DNA of 64,000 nucleotides from Akkermansiaceae bacterium (GTDB lineage: Bacteria; Verrucomicrobiota; Verrucomicrobiia; Verrucomicrobiales; Akkermansiaceae): NCBI GenBank assembly GCA_017798145.1, contig CP059069.1, forward strand, positions 2,527,226 to 2,591,225, read 5' to 3'. The notes below the pieces were generated by a model. That model made no database searches. It worked only from the letters and a program-made list of their open reading frames with translations, and was not told where the DNA came from. Positions within the stretch are counted from its first letter, which is position 1; each line of letters opens with the position of its first letter. Shown one piece after another: positions 56,305 through 64,000 of this stretch. A program made the position numbers and the translations under genes.

Positions 56305-58152
56305 ATGTCACTCAAGATCCGCAACCTCGCCATCATCGCCCACGTTGACCACGGCAAAACCACCCTCGTCGACCAACTCCTGCAAGCCGGCGGCACCTAC
56401 CGTGAGAACCAGGCCACCCAGGAGCGCGCCATGGATTCCATGGATCTTGAGCGCGAAAAAGGCATCACCATCAAGGCCAAGAACACCGCCATCCTCTGGG
56501 AAGGCTACACGATCAACATCGTAGACACCCCCGGCCACGCCGACTTCGGGGCCGAGGTCGAGCGCGTCATGAAAATGGTCGATGGCGTTCTCCTCGTCGT
56601 GGACGCCGCGGGCGGCCCGCAGGCGCAGACGCGCTTCGTGCTCCGCAAGGCTCTCGCCGAAGGCCTCAAGCCCATCGTCGTCGTCAACAAGATCGACCGC
56701 CCGCTTTCCAATCCGCTCAAGGTACACGACCAGGTGCTTGAGCTTTTCCTAGACCTCGACGCCACCGAGGAACAGTTCAACGCGCCGTTCTGCTACGGCT
56801 CCGCCCGCGACGGCTACTTCATGGATCATCCCGATGACGAACGGAAGGACTGCATCCCGCTCCTGAAAAAAATCGTCGAGTTCATCCCCGAGCCAGCCGC
56901 CGATCCGGAGGCCCCTTTCCACATGCTCGTCTCCAACATCGAGTGGGACAGCTTCGTCGGCCGCGTGGCGGTTGGCAAAGTCCTCGGCGGCTCCGTGAAG
57001 AAGGGCGACACCATCTGGCTCCACCGCAAGGACGGCACCTCGCAGCAGTCCAAGGTGATGAAGACCTTCACCTACTCCGGCCTCGCCACGGAGGACTCGG
57101 AAGGCTGCGGCGCGGGCGGCATCGTCGGCATAGCGGCCGGCATCGAGAACATCGACATCGGCGAGACCCTCGCCGCCACCAAGGAGCAGGAAGCCCTTCC
57201 CTTCGTGGAAATCGATCCTCCAACCATTTCCATGGAGTTCTCCATCAACGACGGCCCGCTGGCCGGCAAGGAAGGCAAGCACGTCACCTCACGCGCGATC
57301 CGCGACCGCCTCATGCACGAGGTGAAGACCAACGTCTCGCTCCAGGTCGAGGACACCGACCAGGCGGGCGTCTTCAACGTCTCCGCCCGCGGCGCGATGC
57401 AGATCGCCGTGCTCGTGGAAACCATGCGCCGCGAAGGATTCGAGCTCTGCGTTTCCCGCCCGACCGTGATCTACCGCCGCGACGAGAGCGGGAAGCTCCT
57501 CGAGCCCTTCGAGACCCTCTACATCGAGTCGCCCGGCGAATACGCCCAGGGCATCCTGAAGCTCCTCATCAACCGCAAGGGCCAGATGGAGAACATGGAG
57601 ACCGAGCCCTCCGGCGAGACCCTCATCACCGCCCTCATCCCGACCCGCGGCCTGATCGGCTTCGAAACGGAAATCGTCAACCTCACCTCCGGCCACGGCA
57701 TCATGTCCCACCTTTTCCGCGAATACGGCCCGCATGCCGGGGAGATCGTCACCCGCACCACGGGCACGCTCGTCTCGATGGATTCCGGTGTCGCAACCAC
57801 CTACTCCCTGCAGGCGCTCGAGGATCGCGGCACCCTCTTCGTCGGAGCCAACGACGCGATCTACGGCGGCATGCTCGTCGGGGAAAACCCGCGCGTCGGG
57901 GACATGCCGGTCAACCCCGTAAAGGAGAAGCACCTCGACAACATGCGCTCCTCCGGCAAGGACAAGACCTCCAAGCTCTCCCCACCCATCCGTTTCTCGC
58001 TGGAGCGCGCCATCGAATACATCGATGCGGACGAGCTCGTGGAAGCGACCCCGCAGAACATCCGCCTGCGCAAGCGCCTGCTCGACGAGGGTGCCCGCAA
58101 GCGCGCCGCGAAAGGCATCAAGGGCGAAGACCGCAGCAATCGCGGGAAGTGA
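56305..58152 (+). CDS. typA: Ribosome-associated GTPase TypA/BipA
   Basis: 615 residues, full length. GTPase domain: G1 AHVDHGKTTLVDQLL, G3 DTPGHADFGAEVERV and NKID box VVNKIDRP, followed by EF-G-like beta-barrel domains and the BipA-specific C-terminal domain (LIPTRGLIGFETEIVNLTSG, TGTLVSMDSGVATTYSL). It aids 50S assembly and stress or low-temperature growth in the cytoplasm. It is single in its direction with a short leader. Confidence 0.97.
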   Translation: MSLKIRNLAIIAHVDHGKTTLVDQLLQAGGTYRENQATQERAMDSMDLEREKGITIKAKNTAILWEGYTINIVDTPGHADFGAEVERVMKMVDGVLLVVDAAGGPQAQTRFVLRKALAEGLKPIVVVNKIDRPLSNPLKVHDQVLELFLDLDATEEQFNAPFCYGSARDGYFMDHPDDERKDCIPLLKKIVEFIPEPAADPEAPFHMLVSNIEWDSFVGRVAVGKVLGGSVKKGDTIWLHRKDGTSQQSKVMKTFTYSGLATEDSEGCGAGGIVGIAAGIENIDIGETLAATKEQEALPFVEIDPPTISMEFSINDGPLAGKEGKHVTSRAIRDRLMHEVKTNVSLQVEDTDQAGVFNVSARGAMQIAVLVETMRREGFELCVSRPTVIYRRDESGKLLEPFETLYIESPGEYAQGILKLLINRKGQMENMETEPSGETLITALIPTRGLIGFETEIVNLTSGHGIMSHLFREYGPHAGEIVTRTTGTLVSMDSGVATTYSLQALEDRGTLFVGANDAIYGGMLVGENPRVGDMPVNPVKEKHLDNMRSSGKDKTSKLSPPIRFSLERAIEYIDADELVEATPQNIRLRKRLLDEGARKRAAKGIKGEDRSNRGK

Positions 58153-58366
58153 AACTTTCAAATCTCAATCTCCAACTCCCAAGGAAGCGTTCAGCAGCGA
58201 ACCGCTTGCTTTAGTCGGCCTTTCTGCCTTGGCGGTTAGAATTCTTAGCCGCAACCAAAGCCACAAGAATCCGATACGTGTTGACCCGCGTCCATCCGCG
58301 GTTCCTCTTCAGCACAAGCAAGGTCTTCCACTGATCACCGCTCACTGATCACTCGGCACTTCTCCC

Positions 58367-59422
58367 ATGACCACCCACCTCATCCGCATCTCCGAAGTGT
58401 TTTCCGGCCTTGTCCCGGAAATTCTCGGCATTCTCGGCGCGGACAAGGTGAAAAAACTCGGCACCGAGTATTTCCTTTTCCAAACGGAAACCCCGGAGGC
58501 GATCCGTGATTCGCCCGCCGCGCGTTTCATCCGCTGGCACATCCCGGTGGAGCACTCGTGGCCCTGCAATCCGGAAAAGATGGACGGCTTCATCGAAAAA
58601 GCCGCGCAGACGGTCTATTACAAATTCGAGGGCCGCAACCCGCAGACCTTGCTCGTGGGCAGGCTCGATCCCGGCTCCACCAAACAGTACTACAAAGCCC
58701 TCGCCTCGAATTTCCGTGGCCGTGCCTTGCAGGTCTTCGACCTCCCCGAAAGCTCTCCGAAAACCGCCGAGGAGCAAAATCCAAACAAGGAAACCCTATT
58801 CTGCCTCGTCGGCAAGGAAGGCTTGTATTGCGGCATCTTCAGCCCCCTCGATGCGGGCGGGCTGCATCCGGGCGGGACGAAATTCATCGCGCAGGGAGCG
58901 CAGGATGCGGTCAGTCGCGCCGGGGCGAAGATCGCCGAGGGACTGCATTTCCTTTCCATGCACCGCCCCTTGCCGCCGGTAAGCGCTCACTGGCTGGAGC
59001 TTGGCGCCAGCCCCGGCGGGATGACCTCCGAGCTCCTGAAGCGCGGCTACGAAGTCTCCGCCATCGACCGCGCCCCGCTCGATCCCCGCCTCGCCAACCA
59101 CCGCAACCTTAGTTTCCTGCGCGAGGATGTTGCGGAGTTCGTTCCGCCGCGCGGCATCCGCTACGATGCAATCCTTTCCGATATGAACGGCGACCCCCGC
59201 CAGGCGATCAGCCACGCCACCCGCCTCAAGGATTTCCTGAACCCGGGCGGGTTGGTTGCTTTCACGCTGAAAACAACCGGGGCGAGAACGATCGCGGAAA
59301 TCGATGTGCTGGAGAAAGACGTGCTCTCCATCGCCGCACAAAACGGCTTCTTCCTCATCGCCCGCACCCACCTGACCTACAACCGGCAGGAGTTCACGAT
59401 GTTCTTCGGGAAAGTAGGCTGA
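58367..59422 (+). CDS. RlmM-like 23S rRNA 2'-O-methyltransferase
   Basis: 351 residues. The C-terminal half is an FtsJ-type Rossmann methyltransferase: motif I LELGASPGGMTSELLKRGYE, acidic DAILSDMNGDPRQ, and the catalytic lysine in VAFTLKTTGA. The N-terminal half is a THUMP-like RNA-binding region as in RlmM, which makes Cm2498 in E. coli 23S rRNA. Sequence similarity to RlmM is moderate, so the exact target nucleotide is inferred. Confidence 0.85.
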   Translation: MTTHLIRISEVFSGLVPEILGILGADKVKKLGTEYFLFQTETPEAIRDSPAARFIRWHIPVEHSWPCNPEKMDGFIEKAAQTVYYKFEGRNPQTLLVGRLDPGSTKQYYKALASNFRGRALQVFDLPESSPKTAEEQNPNKETLFCLVGKEGLYCGIFSPLDAGGLHPGGTKFIAQGAQDAVSRAGAKIAEGLHFLSMHRPLPPVSAHWLELGASPGGMTSELLKRGYEVSAIDRAPLDPRLANHRNLSFLREDVAEFVPPRGIRYDAILSDMNGDPRQAISHATRLKDFLNPGGLVAFTLKTTGARTIAEIDVLEKDVLSIAAQNGFFLIARTHLTYNRQEFTMFFGKVG

Positions 59423-59502
59423 TCCGGCGACCCGGATGCTGCCCGCCCACCCCTCGGCATGAGGCGCTCCATTCGCTTTTCCCCATGGATTCGCATAAAT
59501 CC

Positions 59503-61012
59503 CTATGGATTCTGCTCGGCGGCGAAATTGAAGTAAGCCGCCGGGCCGGGCTCGAACTCGATGGTGGCATCCACCTTTTCCCAGTCACCGCCGTCCTCAA
59601 GGATGGTTTCGGAGACGACATTCGCAGACGACCAGCGGCTCAGGTCCGTCGAGAACCGAGGGGTGAGCGTGGCATCCTTGGGGTTCTTGGCGCGCCGGTA
59701 GATCAGGTGGATGGTTCCGGCAACCGGATCGGGGCTGGCGGTTTCCGGCATGTCGTCTTTCGTGGCGGTCATGGGATTGAGCCCCATCGCATAGGCCAGA
59801 AGGTTCTGCACCATCAGCGGTAGATTTGCGATCCAGCGGGTCGCGGCGGTCGGCCGGGATACCGGTCTCATCCGCCCACTCCCCAAAGGTCGGGCCGGCA
59901 GCATTGGGGAAGGTGATGGAAAGCCCCGGCATCTGGTGGGCGAATTCTCCGTCGCCGAACTGGGAGCCTATCCCCCAGACCAGGGAGTTGTTTTCAAGAT
60001 ATGCATCCGTGACTGCGGCAGGAACGGTTACGACAATATCGAACACGGCGTTGCCCGGGCGCGCGGTGACCGATGAAACCGGAATTTCCGCCTCCGCGGA
60101 GCCGTCCCAGTAGGAAAGCCTGAGATCCCCGGGAGCCAGCGAGGGAACGCTTTTGAAAAGGTTCAGCGTGAATCCGCTGCGGGTGACGGTGGCGGCCTCC
60201 GCCCTGTTGAAAATCAGGACGGGTTCGCCCGCCATCACCTGGGCAAAGCCGCCGACTGTCTGGCCATCGCCCGTGCCACGGCAGACCAGCCGGTATCCGC
60301 CCAGATCGTCCTCCGTGGTGGTGTAGGTGTCACCGGTGGCTCCCGGAATGGCGACGAGCGCCCCGGTTTGAGGATTGCGGCGATACCACTGGAAATCGAA
60401 GCCGCCGGTGATCTGGCTGCTGTCGCTGAGATTCCTCGCCTGGAAAGCGGCGATCAGGCCGTGCCCGAGCCACGGGGCGTTCGGGCCGCCGAAGACCCAG
60501 TTGTTGCCGATGCTCCAGAAGGAAACCTGGGTGGGAAACAAGGTGATCTCACCCTCCACCACATTGGAAACCTGCCCGTCGCGCGGGCCGCCGTGGACAA
60601 GCAGGCGGAAGAAAAAGTAGCCGCCCGGATTGAAGCTGAAGTTGTCCTGCGCCGCGCTGAACGTGGTGTGAAGCGTCTCCCAGCCGTTGATGCCGTCCGG
60701 GGATTTCTGGAGATCGAAGGCCGTGGCCCCGTAGCTGGCAGGCGAATCGAACTTGAGATCCAGGGTGGGTTCGTTCCCCGAGGAGAAATGGAGGTTCTCC
60801 CTGTCACTCTGGGAAACCCACAGGCTGGTGATGGAGCTGCCGGGTTCCTTGAGTTCCGGGAGCGCCGGAACCGCCCCGCCCGCACCGGGGGTGAATTGTG
60901 CAATAACCTTGGGTGCCGGAAGGAGAAACAGAAGCCCGGCAGCTCCAAGCAACCTGAGGGTGGGCGGTGACTTGGGGAAAAAGAATTGGCGGATTTCAAA
61001 GGGGGTTTTCAT
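59503..61012 (-). pseudogene. Secreted Ig-like protein with one apparent frame disruption
   Basis: From the ATG at 61012: a signal peptide (LLGAAGLLFLLPAPKVIAQF), an Ig/Kelch-free beta-rich body with FDFQWYRRNPQTGALVAIPG and SGFTLNLFKSVPSLAPGDLR. At the A-run of 59825-59827 the frame changes; one base fewer restores DRNLPLMVQNLLAYAMGLNP and the verrucomicrobial C-terminal region IHLIYRRAKNPKDATLTPRF, 502 residues in all. Without that change the product ends in an unrelated Arg/His-rich tail at 59597. The break matches the pattern at the other two disrupted genes. Confidence 0.75.
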
Positions 61013-61136
61013 GGCGTTCAGCGGGTTGGTTCAGCACCATGCCGGGGCGCTCTCCAGCGACATGGCGTGGATGACAATACCCCCCGGCGGGCGGGGAAAC
61101 CACGCACCTGCCGTTCGGTCACTGGGCGAAATCCGC

Positions 61137-62003
61137 TTATTTCCCTGAGCCTTCGCGCTCCTGGCGCCGGAACTCTCCCGGAGCCATTCCACGGAGCGCC
61201 CGGAATGTCCGGTTGAACTGCGAGAGCGACCCGAAGCCCACCTCGAAGGCGATCTCCGCGATACCGGGTTTCTCATCCTGCAACAGGTACATTGCATGGC
61301 CTATGCGGACCGCCGCGATGTATCGGCTCAGGGGATTGCCCGTGCATTTGGAAAATGTGTGGGAAAGGTAATCCTCGCTCACTCCGCATGCCAGCGCCAC
61401 GCCTGCCACGCTGATGTTTTCCTGGAAATGATCATCCACATACTGGCAGGCCTTTCGCACCATGGGAGGGAATTCGCGGGCGGCCAACAGCAGGTCGACA
61501 TCGAGGCGGATGCGCAGGTAAGGCAGTGTGATGCCGATCAGATCCAGCGCCCCCCTGTAAGCTTCCTGCGTCTTGATGCTTTGCGGGACGGTTTGCTTTC
61601 CGGCGCTATCTTCAGCCGTTTTCCGCCGCGCACCTGCCGTCACACGGCCGGTCAGCAGCAGGACGCCCGCGCCGCCAATCTCGCCGATCGGACGGACGGA
61701 AAACCTCTGCCCCGCATGGCAATCCACCGTATGGAAACCGTCTTTTCCCCGGGCCAATTGGCAGGCGTTGCGGAAGCAGTTCCGGCAAAGCTCGGCCTTG
61801 CCAGGATCAAGCGCGACATTTCTGCAGAAATCCCCTCTCACCCGGCTGGCAACACTCTCCCACGGCTCGCCGTCCGCATAGACCAGATCCAGCTCCATTC
61901 CGGTGGCCTGCCAGAAGGAGTCAGCGTAGCGGCGGAAAAAGCCCAGCCCCATCCCCAGTTTTTCCAACGGGTTTGGCAGCCTGTCATCCCGAGTCCATCT
62001 CAT
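61137..62003 (-). CDS. PocR-domain AraC-family regulator
   Basis: 288 residues. The N-terminal ~120 residues form a PocR-type sensor with cysteines (CRNVALDPGKAELCRNCF, HAGQRFSVRPIGEIGG), and the C-terminus is an AraC double helix-turn-helix (ISVAGVALACGVSEDYLSHT, IAEIAFEVGFGSLSQFNRTF). PocR domains sense small organic ligands. It is divergent from the LamG-like gene, with a 227-base gap, and may control it and the secreted Ig-like gene downstream on its own strand. Confidence 0.88.
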   Translation of the reverse strand: MRWTRDDRLPNPLEKLGMGLGFFRRYADSFWQATGMELDLVYADGEPWESVASRVRGDFCRNVALDPGKAELCRNCFRNACQLARGKDGFHTVDCHAGQRFSVRPIGEIGGAGVLLLTGRVTAGARRKTAEDSAGKQTVPQSIKTQEAYRGALDLIGITLPYLRIRLDVDLLLAAREFPPMVRKACQYVDDHFQENISVAGVALACGVSEDYLSHTFSKCTGNPLSRYIAAVRIGHAMYLLQDEKPGIAEIAFEVGFGSLSQFNRTFRALRGMAPGEFRRQEREGSGK

Positions 62004-62230
62004 GCAGCTGCAACCGTAACAACAGCACGCGGCTTAGGGAAGCAAACGTGAGCGCGGGATTCGATCTCTCGCATCATTCCCGGAGACCGCAACTCAGGAA
62101 AGCGCTTCCCGCGTTTTCTTCGGCAGCGAGACGAACACGGTGTCGCAGGAATGCACGGTGGCCTTGTCAGGCGGAGCCTCTTTCACGTTCTTGCTTGTGC
62201 GAGCTGGTGCAGGAAGGATGGTATGTAGGC

Positions 62231-63067
62231 ATGAACCAGTCACTCATAGCGGTATCCCTTTCGGCTGCATTGTTCGCGGGCTCCGCCCGGGCGGAGGAGA
62301 AGGCGCAACCGCCCGCCGCAGGCCTTGTCCTCGATCTCGATGCCTCCAAGGGTGTCGTGCTTGAGGATGGCAATCGGGCGGCTGCATGGAAAAACCAGGC
62401 GCCGGCCCATCCGGGGATGGTTTTCGTGAAGCGGGACGAGGGCAGGGAAGTGGCGGGCAGCGGGCGCCCTTCCCTGGAAACATCGGACGGGAGGGCGGCT
62501 CTCGTTTTCCGCCAGCAGGAACTCGTCGCCATGGACGAGGATGCCTTCGACGGCCTCACCACGGGCAAGGGTCACACCTGGATCGCCGTCATCTCCGTGA
62601 TGGAACAGCGCGTCGGGCTCAAAGACGTGAATTCGTTTTTCGGAAACCTCCGCAACGGGGGAATGTACGAGGGCATCTGGGGTTGCCTCGACGACGACAA
62701 CACCGTCTGGTGGGGAGCGAGGAACGGGAAATCCTTCGGGCGCTTCGATAAGAACAACCCCAAGCTCTCCGGCCCGATGCTGGAGAAGGGGAAATTTCAT
62801 GTCATCGCCGGGCGCATGGATGCCGGCACAGGCACCGTGAAACTCTCGCTCTTCGTGAACTCCCCGACCGCAGTGGCCACCGCGGATTTCCCCGTCGATC
62901 CCGCGGCGAACCCGTCCCGGATGGCCGTCGGCCAGGAACGCGATGCCATCGAGCACCCCGGCAAGGAATCCTTCGACGGCGCCATCTCCCGTCTGCTGAT
63001 CTGGGAAAGGCCGCTCGGCGATGCGGAGCTGGCCGCTGCGATGGCCGCGCTCGGCACGGGCCGCTGA
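62231..63067 (+). CDS. Exported LamG/concanavalin-like protein
   Basis: 278 residues from the ATG at 62231 with a signal peptide (MNQSLIAVSLSAALFAGSARA). The mature part opens LVLDLDASKGVVLEDGNRAA and ends with AISRLLIWERPLGDAELAA, the pattern of LamG-like jelly-roll domains of Verrucomicrobiota and Planctomycetota. It likely binds glycans outside the cell. The divergent PocR/AraC regulator may control it. Confidence 0.82.
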   Translation: MNQSLIAVSLSAALFAGSARAEEKAQPPAAGLVLDLDASKGVVLEDGNRAAAWKNQAPAHPGMVFVKRDEGREVAGSGRPSLETSDGRAALVFRQQELVAMDEDAFDGLTTGKGHTWIAVISVMEQRVGLKDVNSFFGNLRNGGMYEGIWGCLDDDNTVWWGARNGKSFGRFDKNNPKLSGPMLEKGKFHVIAGRMDAGTGTVKLSLFVNSPTAVATADFPVDPAANPSRMAVGQERDAIEHPGKESFDGAISRLLIWERPLGDAELAAAMAALGTGR

Positions 63068-63121
63068 GGGATCGCGGAGAAAGTTCGCATCACCGCGTAA
63101 AACCCTGATAGCCTCGCGCGG

Positions 63122-63826
63122 ATGAAACTGGTGAAACTTTTGGCAAACCTCGGCTACGGCTCGCGCAAGGAGGCGGACAGGCTGATCCGCAGCGGGGCGG
63201 TGACGGATCGCGAGGGAAACATCCTCGGCGCCAAGGATTTTCCAGGCGCGGAGAAGGTCCTGGTGGCGGGGGAGGCGCTCGATCCGCAGGCGCCGCTCTT
63301 GATCGCGCTCAACAAGCCCGCCGGCTTCACATGCAGCACCGAGGATCCCGGCGATACGGTCTATGATCTGCTGCCGCCCAGGTTTTCCAAGCGGAACCCG
63401 GGGCTCAACCCCGTCGGCCGCCTCGACAAGGACACCACCGGGCTGCTGCTGATGAGCGATGACGGGAAATTCCTCCACCAGGTCATACACCCGAAGTCCG
63501 GCTGCCTGAAAGTCTATCACGCCGTTCTGGACAGGCCGCTTTCCGGGAGCGAGGGCGAACGCTTCGGCTCCGGCGAGCTGCTGCTTGAAAGCGATGCGAA
63601 GCCGCTGCTCCCGGCGGGCTTCGAGGCGCTTGGTGAAAGGGAGGCGCTGGTCACCTTGCACGAAGGCCGATACCACCAGGTGCGGCGCATGTTCGCCGCC
63701 GTGGGGAACCATGTGCTAGCCCTCAAGCGGATTTCCATAGGTGGGCTCAAGCTGCCGGAGGAACTCGCGGAAGGTGAGTGGCGCCCGCTTTCCCCGGAGG
63801 AAAAAGCCGCGATCTTCGGCAAATGA
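63122..63826 (+). CDS. RsuA/RluB-family 23S/16S rRNA pseudouridine synthase
   Basis: 234 residues: S4 domain at the start (MKLVKLLANLGYGSRKEADR, LIRSGAVT) and the catalytic domain with the aspartate motif GRLDKDTTGLLLMSDD and the C-terminal HEGRYHQVRRMFAAVGNHV. It converts a uridine in rRNA to pseudouridine. The subgroup (RsuA, RluB, RluE or RluF) is not resolved. It precedes the tRNA gene on the other strand. Confidence 0.92.
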   Translation: MKLVKLLANLGYGSRKEADRLIRSGAVTDREGNILGAKDFPGAEKVLVAGEALDPQAPLLIALNKPAGFTCSTEDPGDTVYDLLPPRFSKRNPGLNPVGRLDKDTTGLLLMSDDGKFLHQVIHPKSGCLKVYHAVLDRPLSGSEGERFGSGELLLESDAKPLLPAGFEALGEREALVTLHEGRYHQVRRMFAAVGNHVLALKRISIGGLKLPEELAEGEWRPLSPEEKAAIFGK

Positions 63827-63861
63827 CCGGAGACTCGCACTTTGCGGCCACCCGGAAAAAG

Positions 63862-63934
<73 letters not shown>

Positions 63935-64000
63935 TTTTCCTGCGCCGGGACGCGGGACAAGCTTTGACCGGGTCAACGGCCGGGTGCAAGGCCGAAGCTC

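Overview
The window is one contiguous piece of a high-GC bacterial chromosome that looks like a member of Verrucomicrobiota (Verrucomicrobiales/Akkermansiaceae-like). The reasons are the gene families: two proteins with PEP-CTERM sorting tails, a TIGR02597-type protein, DUF6807 (PmoA-like) and DUF6288-like secreted proteins, a SASA-type carbohydrate esterase, a YdjY-domain protein, several very small lipoproteins, and a cytidylate kinase fused to an acyltransferase. The assignment is inferred from family content, not from a marker-gene search. About 55 protein genes and one tRNA (CAT anticodon) are supported. There is no CRISPR array, insertion sequence or prophage.

Layout. 1-3.9 kb (minus): gcvT, gcvH, zwf and a 3'-truncated opcA, i.e. 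glycine cleavage next to the oxidative pentose phosphate entry. 4-9.4 kb: SulP transporter with a universal stress protein, a secreted beta-propeller-like protein, yidD, an orphan ABC ATPase and a frame-disrupted ribD. 9.5-13.4 kb: two tiny lipoproteins, pyruvate dehydrogenase E2, a Cys-rich 48-residue peptide, ispH, a Dabb protein. 13.4-16.3 kb: a Cpx-like sensor kinase/regulator pair with a divergent secreted EF-hand protein. 16.3-25.6 kb: TIGR01777 epimerase, trmD, DUF6807, GH57, SASA esterase, msrA, fumC, sodB. 25.7-34.6 kb: rmuC, small lipoproteins, the tyrA-aroA-cmk/plsC operon, glutathione peroxidase, citrate synthase, GlsB. 34.5-39.8 kb: TPR protein, DUF1295 plus methyltransferase pair, SnoaL-like protein, PEP-CTERM metalloprotease, thioesterase. 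39.8-51.7 kb (minus): MFS/spermidine-synthase fusion, DUF6288-like protein, YdjY protein and a 1713-residue reprolysin-like metalloprotease. 51.9-56.2 kb: a TIGR02597/PEP-CTERM pair with a sharp base-composition break, then a frame-disrupted VWA membrane protein. 56.3-64 kb: typA, an RlmM-like methyltransferase, a frame-disrupted secreted protein, a PocR/AraC regulator, a LamG-like protein, an RsuA-type pseudouridine synthase and the tRNA.

Working together: tyrA, aroA and cmk-plsC are packed head to tail (aroA/cmk overlap by 4 bases); the response regulator and kinase genes overlap by 4 bases, with the EF-hand gene divergent in the same geometry as cpxP/cpxRA; trmD and the DUF6807 gene overlap by 4 bases; the TIGR02597 and PEP-CTERM genes form a two-gene unit. 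Oxidative-damage functions are scattered (msrA, sodB, secreted glutathione peroxidase, Usp).

The most notable observations are: a ~215-residue C-terminal module shared by two otherwise unrelated secreted proteins 20 kb apart; the GC break inside the TIGR02597 gene; the CpxP-like placement of an EF-hand protein; a terminator whose T-run directly touches the tyrA start codon; and four single-base frame disruptions in three otherwise well conserved genes, all at short A/T runs beside G/C, which look more like sequence errors than decay.
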